IMG/VR virus record: IMGVR_UViG_3300042343_000358
Span: 1-50,472 of that record
From: a virus
Length of the DNA stretch: 50,472 bases
Direction: 5' to 3' (one strand)
Both the position numbers and the translations under genes were made by a program. Shown in pieces: positions 26,164-33,451 of the stretch. Position 1 is the first letter of the stretch. Every line of letters begins with the position of its first letter. The notes beneath the pieces were generated by a model. It saw only the letters and a list, made by a program, of their open reading frames with translations. It was not told the origin of the DNA and ran no database searches.

Positions 26164-27011
26164 ATAAATTAATATTAGTTGCTACAATAGCAACTGTGCT
26201 TTCTGGTTGCTCAAACGTAAACGTAGGTGAAGTTGGTATTAAAGTTCATCTTTTAGGTGGCGACAAAGGTGTTGACTCTGAACAGTTAGGACCAGGTCGT
26301 TATTGGATTGGGGTTAACGAACAATTATACACGTTCCCAACGTTCATGCAGAATTACACATGGACTAAATCACACTCCGAAGGTAAAGCTGAAGATGAGT
26401 CAATTACATTCCAAACTAAGGAAGGCTTATCTGTAAACGCTGACATTGGTATTACGTATACGTTAGAACCAGATAAGATTCCAATTTTGTTCCAAAAATA
26501 TCGTAAAGGTATTAGTGAAATTACTGATATCTATTTGCGTAACTTAGTAAGAGATGCTATTAACACAGAATCATCCACCAAGCCAATTGAATCAGTATAC
26601 GGCGAGGGCAAAGCTGAGTTAATTAAAGCAGCTGAAGCTAGGGTACGTGTTGAGATTGAACAATACGGTATTCACTTAGATCACTTGTCGTGGGTGGGTA
26701 ATATTAGATTACCCGAAACTGTAACTAATGCAATTGACGCTAAGATTTCAGCATCGCAAATTGCGATTACACGCCAGAACGAAATTGAAACTGCTAAAGC
26801 CGAAGCACAAAAAGCTATTGCAGTTGCAGAAGGTGAAGCAAATGCAAGATTGCTAGTAGCTGAAGCTGAAGCTAAAGCAATTAAGTTAAAAGGTGACGCT
26901 GTTAAAAACAATCCCGGAGTAGCAGAGTTAAATGCTATTGAACGATGGGATGGCCATTTACCTACCACAATGCTTTCTGACTCAGCAATGCCGATGATTG
27001 GCATAAAATAA
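26160..27011 (+). CDS. SPFH/prohibitin-family lipoprotein (283 aa)
   Basis: A lipoprotein signal ends in the lipobox LSGC with Cys17, so the protein should be lipid-anchored. The band-7 body follows: VGEVGIKVHLLGGDKGVDSE, then GPGRYWIGVNEQLYTFPTFM, TFQTKEGLSVNADIGITYTL and LRNLVRDAINTESSTKPIES. A long Ala/Glu-rich helix (TAKAEAQKAIAVAEGEANAR, LLVAEAEAKAIKLKGDA) is the coiled coil by which SPFH proteins assemble into rings. Related host proteins HflK/HflC and prohibitin regulate FtsH protease. A phage copy might protect phage proteins or shape the membrane (inference). It is coupled to the two-helix protein upstream under a palindrome-marked promoter. Most bacterial SPFH proteins use a transmembrane anchor; the lipobox is the unusual part. 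Confidence 0.88.
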   Translation: MNKLILVATIATVLSGCSNVNVGEVGIKVHLLGGDKGVDSEQLGPGRYWIGVNEQLYTFPTFMQNYTWTKSHSEGKAEDESITFQTKEGLSVNADIGITYTLEPDKIPILFQKYRKGISEITDIYLRNLVRDAINTESSTKPIESVYGEGKAELIKAAEARVRVEIEQYGIHLDHLSWVGNIRLPETVTNAIDAKISASQIAITRQNEIETAKAEAQKAIAVAEGEANARLLVAEAEAKAIKLKGDAVKNNPGVAELNAIERWDGHLPTTMLSDSAMPMIGIK

Positions 27012-27024
27012 AAAGGAAAATTCT

Positions 27025-27189
27025 ATGTTTAAATTTATTTGGTCAACTATTACTAACATGTTTAATAGAGATAATGATCACCATGTGGGAGACATTTCAA
27101 AGTGTCCGTTTATGAATTCATCTGCGATACCTAAAGATTCAAACGACACCCAACCGTTACTAAAATCTGATGATGAAAACCAAGTTTAA
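27025..27189 (+). CDS. Small hypothetical protein (54 aa)
   Basis: An ATG at 27025 follows a good AAAAGGAAAA site and opens 54 codons ending in TAA at 27187-27189. The product starts with an amphipathic MFKFIWSTITNMFNR, followed by a polar HHVGDISKCPFMNSSAIPKD tail. It lies 13 bases after the SPFH stop and overlaps the dCMP deaminase start by 20 bases, so it fits the operon. Its size and position are its main support; no family recognised. Confidence 0.6.
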   Translation: MFKFIWSTITNMFNRDNDHHVGDISKCPFMNSSAIPKDSNDTQPLLKSDDENQV

Positions 27190-27604
27190 AAACGCGTTTA
27201 TGAAAACAGCTTATGTATTTGCGGAATTAAGTTCCGCAATTAAGCTTAAAGTTGGTGCTGTTGTAGTTAAAGACGATAGAATTATTAGTCTTGGCTACAA
27301 CGGTACTCCTACTGGATGGGATAACGTATGTGAACTTGAAATTATTAATTTTCAGGATGGATCTGTTCAACTTAAAACTAAATCAGAAGTTATTCATGCA
27401 GAAATGAATGCACTTATGAAACTAGCAAGTTCAAATGAATCTGGTAAAGGTGCAGCTATTTTTATTACACATTCGCCTTGCATGGAATGTGCTAAAGGAA
27501 TATACCAAACTGGTATAACTGAAGTATACTATACTGAAGCATACCGTAATGTAGATGGTATTGAATTTTTACAAAAATGTGGTATTACAGTTGAAAAACT
27601 ATAA
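27170..27604 (+). CDS. dCMP/deoxycytidylate deaminase (144 aa)
   Basis: The zinc deaminase signature is complete: H76-A-E78 (IHAEMNAL) and P-C104-M-E-C107 (HSPCMECAKG). The N-terminal VGAVVVKDDRIISLGYNGTP is typical of the ComEB/dCMP deaminase group. It makes dUMP from dCMP for thymidylate synthesis, as T4 gene cd does. Tandem ATGs (27170 and 27173) leave a one-codon uncertainty. The start lies inside the preceding mini-gene, so it is probably translationally coupled. At 144 aa it is shorter than T4 Cd (193 aa). A hairpin at 27608-27631 ends the operon. Confidence 0.9.
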   Translation: MMKTKFKNAFMKTAYVFAELSSAIKLKVGAVVVKDDRIISLGYNGTPTGWDNVCELEIINFQDGSVQLKTKSEVIHAEMNALMKLASSNESGKGAAIFITHSPCMECAKGIYQTGITEVYYTEAYRNVDGIEFLQKCGITVEKL

Positions 27605-27607
27605 AAC

Positions 27608-27631
27608 TAGCAGCTGATTTCTCAGCTGCTA
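27608..27631. terminator. Terminator hairpin between convergent genes
   Basis: TAGCAGCTGA-TTTC-TCAGCTGCTA forms a 10-bp stem followed by TTTTCATTT on the plus strand; on the minus strand GTTTTAT follows. It lies between the dCMP deaminase and phoH stops and may serve both. Confidence 0.75.
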
Positions 27632-27647
27632 TTTTCATTTGTAACTT

Positions 27648-28379
27648 CTAACTTTCCCCGTAGAGTGCTAAAACCTCCTTTACAGCACTATGTCGTTCAA
27701 TATCCTTATGCGTAAAATACGCAACATCAATATGGCTTAATGCCGTTTTATTTTTATCTAATCTATCAATAAACTCCAATAATCCGTTATCATGCAAGCG
27801 ATCAGCTTGTGCTAAATCCCCTGTCACAACCATACGTGAATTTTCCCCTAATCTAGTAAGAGCCATCTTCATTTGATTAGGTGTAGTATTTTGAGCCTCG
27901 TCAAAAATGATATAAGCATTTTTAAACGTTCTCCCTCTCATATAACTTAGTGGACTGATTTCAATATCACCTTCAGCTAGAAATTTTGCAATATCTGTTT
28001 GATGGTAATACTCTCCGAATACATCAAAAATAGGTCTTGTCCATGGCGCCATCTTTTCATTTAATGTGCCTGGTAAGAACCCTAATTCTTCATCTACCGA
28101 TACTGCTGGTCTAGTTACAATAATCTTATCTATTAACCCTTCTTGAAATAATTTAATCCCATTTTGAACTGCTAACATTGTTTTCCCTGTACCTGCCGGT
28201 CCAACTGCAAACACGATGCTAGTATCTTCATCTTGTAGCATTGCGACATATTCTTTCTGACTTTGGTTGCGCGGGTTTAATGTTACGCTGTATCTTTTTG
28301 GTTTAATCAATTTTGGTTGTTGAAACTCAACTATGTTAACTTGCGATGTGAAACGTTTTTGTACTCGTTTTTGGGCCAT
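27648..28379 (-). CDS. phoH: PhoH-like ATPase (243 aa)
   Basis: Walker A is GPAGTGKT (residues 60-67), Walker B AYIIFDEAQN (about 156-165), then MKMALTRLGENSRMVVTGDL, the PhoH sensor region. The TRPAVSVDEELGFLPGTLNE segment is highly characteristic of the family. PhoH is widespread in marine T4-like phages; its biochemical role is poorly defined, with RNA helicase or ribonuclease-linked functions proposed for bacterial relatives. The length matches the PhoH core without the TRAM or PIN domains found in some homologues. AGGAG precedes the ATG. A 7-bp inverted repeat (GTAGTAA/TTACTAC, 28411-28438) lies upstream; no clear promoter is seen. Confidence 0.93.
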   Translation of the reverse strand: MAQKRVQKRFTSQVNIVEFQQPKLIKPKRYSVTLNPRNQSQKEYVAMLQDEDTSIVFAVGPAGTGKTMLAVQNGIKLFQEGLIDKIIVTRPAVSVDEELGFLPGTLNEKMAPWTRPIFDVFGEYYHQTDIAKFLAEGDIEISPLSYMRGRTFKNAYIIFDEAQNTTPNQMKMALTRLGENSRMVVTGDLAQADRLHDNGLLEFIDRLDKNKTALSHIDVAYFTHKDIERHSAVKEVLALYGES

Positions 28380-28496
28380 ATAGTGTAACTCCTAGTTTTG
28401 TGTTAGAATGGTAGTAACCACAGCGACATGATTACTACACAGTTATTTAATAGATCATAATCAAATACAAAGAAATACAGGTTGATTTTAAACCAG

Positions 28497-28504
28497 GATA
28501 AATA
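28497..28504 (+). promoter_or_regulatory. T4-type late promoter box GATAAATA
   Basis: GATAAATA lies 25 bases upstream of the ATG at 28530 and would start a late unit running through the lysis cassette. Confidence 0.55.
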
Positions 28505-28529
28505 AGTGTAAACATTTTAGGATATTATT

Positions 28530-29126
28530 ATGGTAACGGATGTATTAGATATTATTAAAAACATTCAAAGTCTATATGAGAACAATTCAAGTCTAGCAGT
28601 ATTAAAAGATTTTGAAAGAGTACTTGATGAATTAGATTTGTATGTTTATGCCAATTGGGAAGATGGTGAATTGGCCTATGGACCAAAAGTTGATCGTCAT
28701 TGGATTACCGTTGGGTTTATGTGGCCAAGAGACAAAATGCCAGATCCAACTGGTGGTAAACGACTAATTGATTTAGGATGCAAAGTAAAGTATCAAAAAT
28801 CTATGATGGTTGAACCACGAAAAATTAAAACACCTGACGATATACGCCCAGGTACTAAAAAAGGTAAATTAGATAGACATCCAATTTGGATTGTAGAAAT
28901 GCAAATGCCAAAAAAATTAGCCTTTGACATGTATAAAGGTTATATGGATAAATTGAAAAATGAAAACATACAACCACCGGATCAACCAGCACAAGGTGCA
29001 ATGCCACAAGCCGGTGCAGCTCCAATGCCAGCTCCAGGCGGAATGCCTCCAGCAGGCGGCGGAATGCCTCCAGCAAGTGGCGGAATGCCTTTAGCAGGCG
29101 GCGCAGCAGCTCCTGCACCGATGTAA
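28530..29126 (+). CDS. Conserved hypothetical late protein with Gly/Pro/Met repeats (198 aa)
   Basis: The folded N-terminal part (about 145 residues) contains FERVLDELDLYVYANWEDGE, FMWPRDKMPDPTGGKRLIDL and RPGTKKGKLDRHPIWIVEMQ. The last 50 residues are low complexity, with three tandem 7-residue units G-G-M-P-x-A-x from a 21-base DNA repeat at 29037-29099. I associate the folded part with an uncharacterised protein of T4-like aquatic phages. A late-box sequence upstream and its place ahead of the next structural-looking gene suggest a virion or assembly role, but this is inference. Confidence 0.75.
   Translation: MVTDVLDIIKNIQSLYENNSSLAVLKDFERVLDELDLYVYANWEDGELAYGPKVDRHWITVGFMWPRDKMPDPTGGKRLIDLGCKVKYQKSMMVEPRKIKTPDDIRPGTKKGKLDRHPIWIVEMQMPKKLAFDMYKGYMDKLKNENIQPPDQPAQGAMPQAGAAPMPAPGGMPPAGGGMPPASGGMPLAGGAAAPAPM
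29037..29099 (+). repeat. Three tandem 21-base units
   Basis: Three in-frame copies of a unit starting GGCGGAATGCCTCCAGCA, the third with two changes. They encode G-G-M-P-P-A-G repeats in the C-terminus of the gene at 28530. Confidence 0.85.
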
Positions 29127-29134
29127 GGATGATT

Positions 29135-29863
29135 ATGATTACAGAAAGTTTACACTCTCAAGATCTTAAACACTTAGTAAAAAAAGTTTTTGAAATTGAT
29201 TCATACAGAAGTAAAATAGGTGACGATCAGGATGTCGTAGTAGTATCGTTTACTGTAGATCACGAAGATCCTGCAAAAGATTTAGAAAACTTTGTTGAAA
29301 TGGGGTATGATTTTGTCCTTGATGCAGATGTTAGTCCAGGCGAAACTGATGATGGAAATTATAAAGTTTTTATTGAACTAGAACGAAGCAGACATACTGC
29401 TGAACAAATTGTTGAATTAATGAGCGGCATTGAACAACTAACTGGAATGTCTGATATGAGATTTCGATATTTTAAAAGTTTTAAAAGCCAAGATGCAAAT
29501 TTAGAGAACTTAACTGCAGCTATTCCGGTTGATAAAGATGCATACGATATTGCAACAAAACGAGATAAGTTAGACAATTTTAGTAATTTCTTTTCAAATA
29601 GTTTTTCAGATGACGTTAGTGTAACTAACGAATCTATTACATTTAAAAGAATATGGACTGACCCGTTATCATTTGAGATAATTACTAGTGGTCCTAAACA
29701 AACAGTTTATAACGCAATACAAGGTCCAATTATGTTGGAAGGTAGTGCTATTGCAGAAGTAATGTACTTTACAAAATGCATAGGTAACTACAATATTACC
29801 AAGGTTGGTAATACATTTATATTTGAAAACAGCGGATGGGCTGTTGCATTGGAGAAAAAATAA
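29135..29863 (+). CDS. Conserved hypothetical protein (242 aa)
   Basis: Two in-frame ATGs lie at 29129 and 29135; the second sits a normal distance after AAGG, whereas the first directly abuts it, so I use 29135. The protein is acidic with a mixed fold: LKHLVKKVFEIDSYRSKIGD, VVSFTVDHEDPAKDLENFVE, VSPGETDDGNYKVFIELERS, and a C-terminal MYFTKCIGNYNITKVGNTFI strand pair. No membrane segment or catalytic motif seen. The stop overlaps the endolysin start as TAATG. I recall similar proteins in uncultured T4-like phages, without known function. Confidence 0.72.
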   Translation: MITESLHSQDLKHLVKKVFEIDSYRSKIGDDQDVVVVSFTVDHEDPAKDLENFVEMGYDFVLDADVSPGETDDGNYKVFIELERSRHTAEQIVELMSGIEQLTGMSDMRFRYFKSFKSQDANLENLTAAIPVDKDAYDIATKRDKLDNFSNFFSNSFSDDVSVTNESITFKRIWTDPLSFEIITSGPKQTVYNAIQGPIMLEGSAIAEVMYFTKCIGNYNITKVGNTFIFENSGWAVALEKK

Positions 29864-30483
29864 TGGCATTTACATTTACAGAAGCACACTTAGCAAAAAT
29901 TATTCCAGGTAACTCGTACATTTCAGAATGGTATGACGCGTTGTCGTCTATCTTACCAGAATACGATATTAACACACCAGAACGCGTTGCAGCATTCCTT
30001 GCTCAAACCGCTCACGAAAGCGGCAACTATACTGCATTAAAAGAAAACTTAAATTACAAAGCTGTAACATTGCAAAAAGTGTTTCCTAAATACTTTCCAA
30101 CTGCAGCGTTAGCAGAATCATATGCCGGTAAACCAGAAAAAATTGCTAGCAAAGTATACGGCGGACGTATGGGCAACGGTGACGAATCTACAGGCGAAGG
30201 ATTTAAATTTTGTGGTCGTGGACTTATCCAATTAACAGGTAAAGATAACTATACACGTTTTGCAGAAAGTTTAGAAATGGATATTAACGAAACAATTGAA
30301 TACTTAGAAACATTTGAAGGCGCTGTACAAAGTGCTTGCTGGTTTTGGGAAACTAATAACTTAAACCAATGGGCTGATAAAGGTGATATCGTTACACTTA
30401 CTAAACGCATTAATGGCGGAACTATTGGTTTAGAAGACCGTAAACATCACTATGCTAACGCAATCAAAGTATTGAGTGCATAA
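29863..30483 (+). CDS. Endolysin, glycoside hydrolase family 19 (chitinase-like, 206 aa)
   Basis: I start at 29863, after GGAGA and overlapping the previous stop as TAATG. The GH19 pattern is clear: AAFLAQTAHESGNYTALKEN with catalytic Glu52 in HESG and a second Glu about nine residues on, YGGRMGNGDES, then GFKFCGRGLIQLTGKDNY and the LTKRINGGTIG end. GH19 phage endolysins cut the GlcNAc-MurNAc backbone of peptidoglycan. No signal peptide or membrane anchor is seen, so release should need the holin at 31796. It is the first gene of a compact lysis cassette (endolysin, spanins, lipoprotein, holin). Confidence 0.93.
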   Translation: MAFTFTEAHLAKIIPGNSYISEWYDALSSILPEYDINTPERVAAFLAQTAHESGNYTALKENLNYKAVTLQKVFPKYFPTAALAESYAGKPEKIASKVYGGRMGNGDESTGEGFKFCGRGLIQLTGKDNYTRFAESLEMDINETIEYLETFEGAVQSACWFWETNNLNQWADKGDIVTLTKRINGGTIGLEDRKHHYANAIKVLSA

Positions 30484-30983
30484 TGTTTATCTTACATTTC
30501 CTCCCTGATTCATATTTACTTTGGGCGGTTAATACAATCCTGCTACTCGGTGCTGTCGGTACCGTAGCAGGATTTTTTATTAAGTTTATTCCATTTTTAA
30601 ATCATTACAAACTATTGTTAAATATACTGTCAACATTTTTACTAGTTGTAGGAGTTTACTTTAAAGGTGGTTATGGTGTTGAGATGGAGTGGCGTAACCG
30701 TGTAGCAGAACTTGAACAAAAAATAGCGATAGCAGAAGCCCAATCAAAAGAGGTTAATATCCAAATTGAAACTCGTGTGGTGGAAAAAGTAAAAGTTATT
30801 AAGGAAAAAGTATATGCAACCAAAAAAATTATTCAAGAACACAAAGAGATTATTAACGCTGAGTGTACTGTTCCTGATGTTGCAAGGGTGCTCTACAACA
30901 GTGCCGTTAACAATGAGCTTCCCGCAGGTACCTCCGTCCTTGATGGAGCCAGCACCAACGTTAAAGACATTATCTCAAACTAA
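30483..30983 (+). CDS. Inner-membrane spanin (Rz-like, 166 aa)
   Basis: Two N-terminal hydrophobic segments (LLWAVNTILLLGAVGTVAGF and LLLNILSTFLLVVGVYF) precede a long charged helix (RVAELEQKIAIAEAQSKEVN, then KVKVIKEKVYATKKIIQEHK) and a C-terminal CTVPDVARVLYNSAVN, which I associate with phage i-spanins. The helix would span the periplasm and pair with the outer-membrane spanin. Start and stop arrangement: TAATG overlap with the endolysin, and the o-spanin gene begins inside it in another frame. The second hydrophobic segment is unusual, since classical Rz has one. Confidence 0.82.
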   Translation: MFILHFLPDSYLLWAVNTILLLGAVGTVAGFFIKFIPFLNHYKLLLNILSTFLLVVGVYFKGGYGVEMEWRNRVAELEQKIAIAEAQSKEVNIQIETRVVEKVKVIKEKVYATKKIIQEHKEIINAECTVPDVARVLYNSAVNNELPAGTSVLDGASTNVKDIISN

Positions 30984-31113
30984 ACCAGAACTAAGTGATA
31001 TATTAGAAAATGCTAGTGAGAATTACGGTTCTTACTATGAACTACGAGAACGATATCTTGCATGGCAAGATTGGTACAAACAACAAACGAAAATATATGA
31101 GGACGTAAAATGA
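30814..31113 (+). CDS. Outer-membrane spanin lipoprotein (Rz1-like), nested start (99 aa)
   Basis: It starts inside the i-spanin gene in a different frame, with AAGGAAAAAG upstream, and extends 130 bases past it: the overlapping type of Rz/Rz1 arrangement. The signal peptide ends in the lipobox LQGC (Cys26). A Pro-rich stretch follows (FPQVPPSLMEPAPTL), as in Rz1, then YLAWQDWYKQQTKIYEDVK. Mature o-spanin sits in the outer membrane and fuses it with the inner membrane with its partner in the last step of lysis. The stop overlaps the next lipoprotein start as ATGA. Confidence 0.85.
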   Translation: MQPKKLFKNTKRLLTLSVLFLMLQGCSTTVPLTMSFPQVPPSLMEPAPTLKTLSQTKPELSDILENASENYGSYYELRERYLAWQDWYKQQTKIYEDVK

Positions 31114-31514
31114 AAAGAGTATTAGCAGTTATTTTACTTAGTATGCTATCTGGTTGCGCAGCAATGGATGCGTATTTTATGGCAAAATTTGATCAAAACG
31201 AATATCAATTAATCAATGACGTTCGGAGTCTTTCGCAAATAGGATCAGAGTTTTGTAGTAATCAACAACAAATGGTTCCTATTGTAGATCGTATATATTT
31301 AAAAAGTATTGAATTTAAAAACTATGCTGAATTTATACCAGAAAACAAAGTAACTATGAAACTATCAGAATCATTAATGGATTTAACAGAACCATTACAT
31401 GTACGATATCATAAAACAGAAAAAATAAGTGAAGCATATTGTAAACAAAAAATGGATATTTTAACAAAAGCGGCAACTACAATTGCCCAAACTATAGGGA
31501 GTAAACCACGATGA
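31110..31514 (+). CDS. Lipoprotein in lysis cassette (134 aa)
   Basis: The signal peptide MKRVLAVILLSML ends in a lipobox SGC at Cys16. The mature part is helical and polar with two further cysteines (GSEFCSNQQQ and SEAYCKQKMD) that could form a disulfide in the periplasm. It overlaps its neighbours by four bases on both sides (ATGA), so it is translated together with the spanins. I do not recognise a family. It could be an accessory lysis protein, or an exclusion lipoprotein that alters the envelope; neither can be decided here. Confidence 0.78.
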   Translation: MKRVLAVILLSMLSGCAAMDAYFMAKFDQNEYQLINDVRSLSQIGSEFCSNQQQMVPIVDRIYLKSIEFKNYAEFIPENKVTMKLSESLMDLTEPLHVRYHKTEKISEAYCKQKMDILTKAATTIAQTIGSKPR

Positions 31515-31780
31515 GTACACAAGATATTTTAAATAGTTTAAGCGGATACGATACTGTTAAAAGTCACGCTCTTGCAGATGCAGCAGCAGAACTTAAAGGA
31601 TTAACTGAAGACTTTCAAAACGGTGTAATTAGCGCGTCTGAATATGAAGAACTATTACAAGATATTTCTACAACTGGAATTATCATCGAAGATGCGGCAG
31701 CACTTAACGCACAAACTGAATTAAACAAAATTATAAACACTGCAATCACAATTGCATCAACCGCTGCAAAAGCAATTTAA
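31511..31780 (+). CDS. Small helical hypothetical protein in lysis cassette (89 aa)
   Basis: Starts with an ATGA overlap on the lipoprotein stop. The sequence is acidic and helical (DAAAELKGLTEDFQNGVISA, SEYEELLQDI) and ends in a mildly hydrophobic Ala/Ile-rich helix (LNKIINTAITIASTAAKAI) that could lie on a membrane. No signal peptide. Its position between spanins and holin suggests a lysis-related role, such as an antiholin or regulator, but nothing in the sequence proves it. Confidence 0.7.
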   Translation: MSTQDILNSLSGYDTVKSHALADAAAELKGLTEDFQNGVISASEYEELLQDISTTGIIIEDAAALNAQTELNKIINTAITIASTAAKAI

Positions 31781-31795
31781 ATACAAGGAACGTAA

Positions 31796-32239
31796 ATGGA
31801 ACAAAACGAGGATTTTATGACAAAATACTGGCGCCCTATGATGGCAATGACTTACATGATTACATGTTTGTTTGACTTCGTATTAGGACCAATTTTATAC
31901 AATATTTTACAATACTACAATCCAGGTCAAAACTTAGATATGTGGCAACCATTAACATTACAAGGTGGTGGTCTTTATCACATTGCAATGGGTGTTGTAT
32001 TAGGTATTTCAGCACACGGTCGTACCCAAGAAAAAATTAATGCACCAGGATTACCTGATTTTAGCAGCTTTACTCCACCGCCAGCAGCTCCAGCGCCAGT
32101 GTATGCTCCAGCTCCTGCACCGGTATATGTACCACCGGCTCCTGTAGTAGCACCGGTTGTTATTCCAGAACCAGTTGCAGTAGAAGCACCTAACGTAGCA
32201 AGAAAACGCCCCGCAGGCAAACCAATTCCAAAATCATAA
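31796..32239 (+). CDS. Holin-like membrane protein with Pro/Ala/Val tail (147 aa)
   Basis: AAGGA precedes the ATG at 31796. The N-terminal YWRPMMAMTYMITCLFDFVL and the following LQGGGLYHIAMGVVLGISAH with a WQPLTL turn follow the 3TM phage/GTA holin pattern I recognise (W-R-P...W-x-P-L-T-L...GG-x...G...RTQEK). The last 60 residues are a disordered Pro/Ala/Val tail (APAPVYAPAPAPVYVPP) ending in basic residues. Holins form the inner-membrane holes that release endolysin and set lysis timing. The long tail is unusual for the group and might act in regulation. Adjacent to endolysin and spanins. Confidence 0.8.
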   Translation: MEQNEDFMTKYWRPMMAMTYMITCLFDFVLGPILYNILQYYNPGQNLDMWQPLTLQGGGLYHIAMGVVLGISAHGRTQEKINAPGLPDFSSFTPPPAAPAPVYAPAPAPVYVPPAPVVAPVVIPEPVAVEAPNVARKRPAGKPIPKS

Positions 32240-32248
32240 GGAGAAATT

Positions 32249-32482
32249 ATGAAAAAACTATTATCATTAATTATTATTAGCATGTTAGCAGCTCCAGTTG
32301 CTTATGCAAACCATGAAGAAGGACACGTTGGTCCAACTACTAAAGAAGTTTGTAAAACTGTAAAAGGTAAGAAACAATGCAAAACTATCAAAGTTCATAA
32401 GAAGTTTGAAGGTAAAAAAGTTCCACCTAAAAAAGCAGTTGTAAAACCAGCTCCAAAAAAAGTAGTTAAAAAACACAAGTAA
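32249..32482 (+). CDS. Exported Lys-rich small protein (77 aa)
   Basis: A signal peptide (MKKLLSLIIISMLAAPVAYA) with an AYA cleavage site gives a mature protein of about 57 residues. That part is strongly basic, with two cysteines (EVCKTVKGKKQC) likely to form a disulfide, then repeated KK, PPKK and APKK units. AAGGAG precedes the ATG. It ends just before a composite terminator/promoter. A basic periplasmic peptide in a lysis region could bind peptidoglycan, lipopolysaccharide or DNA; this is speculation. Confidence 0.75.
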   Translation: MKKLLSLIIISMLAAPVAYANHEEGHVGPTTKEVCKTVKGKKQCKTIKVHKKFEGKKVPPKKAVVKPAPKKVVKKHK

Positions 32483-32490
32483 TCAAAATC

Positions 32491-32519
32491 TTGACAGGTC
32501 AGTCTTTGTATAGTATAAT
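32491..32519 (+). promoter_or_regulatory. Consensus sigma-70 promoter nested in a terminator hairpin
   Basis: TTGACA (32491-32496), 17 bases, TATAAT (32514-32519). The spacer and -10 form the 5' arm and loop of the terminator at 32496-32542. The start is predicted near 32526, inside the 3' arm, so new transcripts lack the full hairpin. Confidence 0.85.
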
Positions 32520-32542
32520 TACTATACAAACTGACCTTTTTT
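32496..32542 (+). terminator. Long intrinsic terminator overlapping a promoter
   Basis: AGGTCAG pairs with CTGACCT (outer, 7 bp); after a two-base bulge TTTGTATAGTA pairs with TACTATACAAA (inner, 11 bp), loop TAAT, followed by a T-run. It ends the lysis cassette just before dnaJ. Confidence 0.85.
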
Positions 32543-32556
32543 ATGAGATATTAACC

Positions 32557-33396
32557 ATGACAGACTTTTATTCAAAACTAGGTGTGTCCAAAGACGCATC
32601 GCAGGACGATATTAAAAAAGCATATCGTTCATTAGCTAACAAACATCACCCCGACAAAGGCGGAGACCAAGCAACATTTAAAGATATATCAGTAGCATAT
32701 GACACATTAAGTGATCCGCAATCTCGTCAAGAATACGACATGCAACAAAATGGAAATCCGTTTGGCGGATTTGGCGGTGGCCACTCACAACACTTCCATT
32801 TTGATATGAATGACGTATTTGGACAGCATCCGCATTTTACAAATATGTTTGGACATGGATTTAGACAACAACAGCGCAATAGAGATTTAAACTTACAAGT
32901 ACAAATAACATTAGCTGAATCATTTAATGGAAAACAAGTAGATGCAACATTTACTTTACCAAGTGGAAGATCGCAAACTGTTTCAATAAATGTACCTGCA
33001 GGTATAGATAACGGTGATTCAATACGTTATAATGGATTAGGGGATGATTCTATTCCAAATGTTCAACGTGGAAATCTTAACGTAACGGTAATAATACTAC
33101 CAGATCCAACTTTTAAACGAGAAGGAAACGATGTACATACAACATTAGAAATTAATCCAATTGAAGCAATGCTTGGATGTATAAAACCTGTAAAAACAAT
33201 TAACGGCGACACTATTAGCTTAACAATTAGAGCCGGCGTTGAAACCGGTACAAAATATGCAAACGGTTCTGGATTCACTAATATACATAGTAAACAAACT
33301 GGCCAATTTATTACTGTTATTAAAATTAAAGTACCTGCTATTACTGATCCTGCATTAATAGCACAATTGCAAGCAATAAACAGTCAATTAAATTGA
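32557..33396 (+). CDS. DnaJ-class cochaperone, CbpA type (279 aa)
   Basis: The start at 32557 gives MTDFYSKLGVSKDASQDDIK, the canonical J-domain beginning. HPD is present in NKHHPDKGGDQATF (about residues 31-33). A Gly/Phe region follows (GNPFGGFGGGHSQHFHFDM), then two C-terminal substrate-binding sandwiches (LQVQITLAESFNGKQVDATF; GNLNVTVIILPDPTFKREGN). The four CxxCxGxG zinc motifs of DnaJ are absent, which makes it CbpA/type II. J-proteins stimulate Hsp70 ATPase, so it probably recruits host DnaK. It has a private consensus sigma-70 promoter, and its stop overlaps the -35 of the clpA-like promoter. Phage-coded DnaJ may help fold or assemble virion proteins. Confidence 0.9.
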   Translation: MTDFYSKLGVSKDASQDDIKKAYRSLANKHHPDKGGDQATFKDISVAYDTLSDPQSRQEYDMQQNGNPFGGFGGGHSQHFHFDMNDVFGQHPHFTNMFGHGFRQQQRNRDLNLQVQITLAESFNGKQVDATFTLPSGRSQTVSINVPAGIDNGDSIRYNGLGDDSIPNVQRGNLNVTVIILPDPTFKREGNDVHTTLEINPIEAMLGCIKPVKTINGDTISLTIRAGVETGTKYANGSGFTNIHSKQTGQFITVIKIKVPAITDPALIAQLQAINSQLN

Positions 33397-33420
33397 CATT
33401 TACGTGTAATAGTGTATAAT
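33393..33420 (+). promoter_or_regulatory. Sigma-70-like promoter for the ClpA-like gene
   Basis: TTGACA (33393-33398), a 16-base spacer and TATAAT (33415-33420). The -35 contains the TGA stop of dnaJ. The start is near 33427, 25 bases before the ATG. Confidence 0.8.
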
Positions 33421-33451
33421 ATAACTTTACTAACAACAACAAGGAACTACA

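Noticed and set aside
27025-27189. Resemblance of KCPFM to catalase-peroxidase N-termini
   Set aside because: A five-residue match in a 54-aa protein without heme motifs has no weight.
28411-28438. GTAGTAA/TTACTAC inverted repeat upstream of phoH as an operator
   Set aside because: Only seven bases per arm with a 14-base spacer and no promoter nearby; could be chance in AT-rich DNA.
32491-32556. Upstream extension of dnaJ from a TTG
   Set aside because: It would begin in the -35 box and read through the terminator hairpin; the ATG at 32557 gives a canonical J-domain start.
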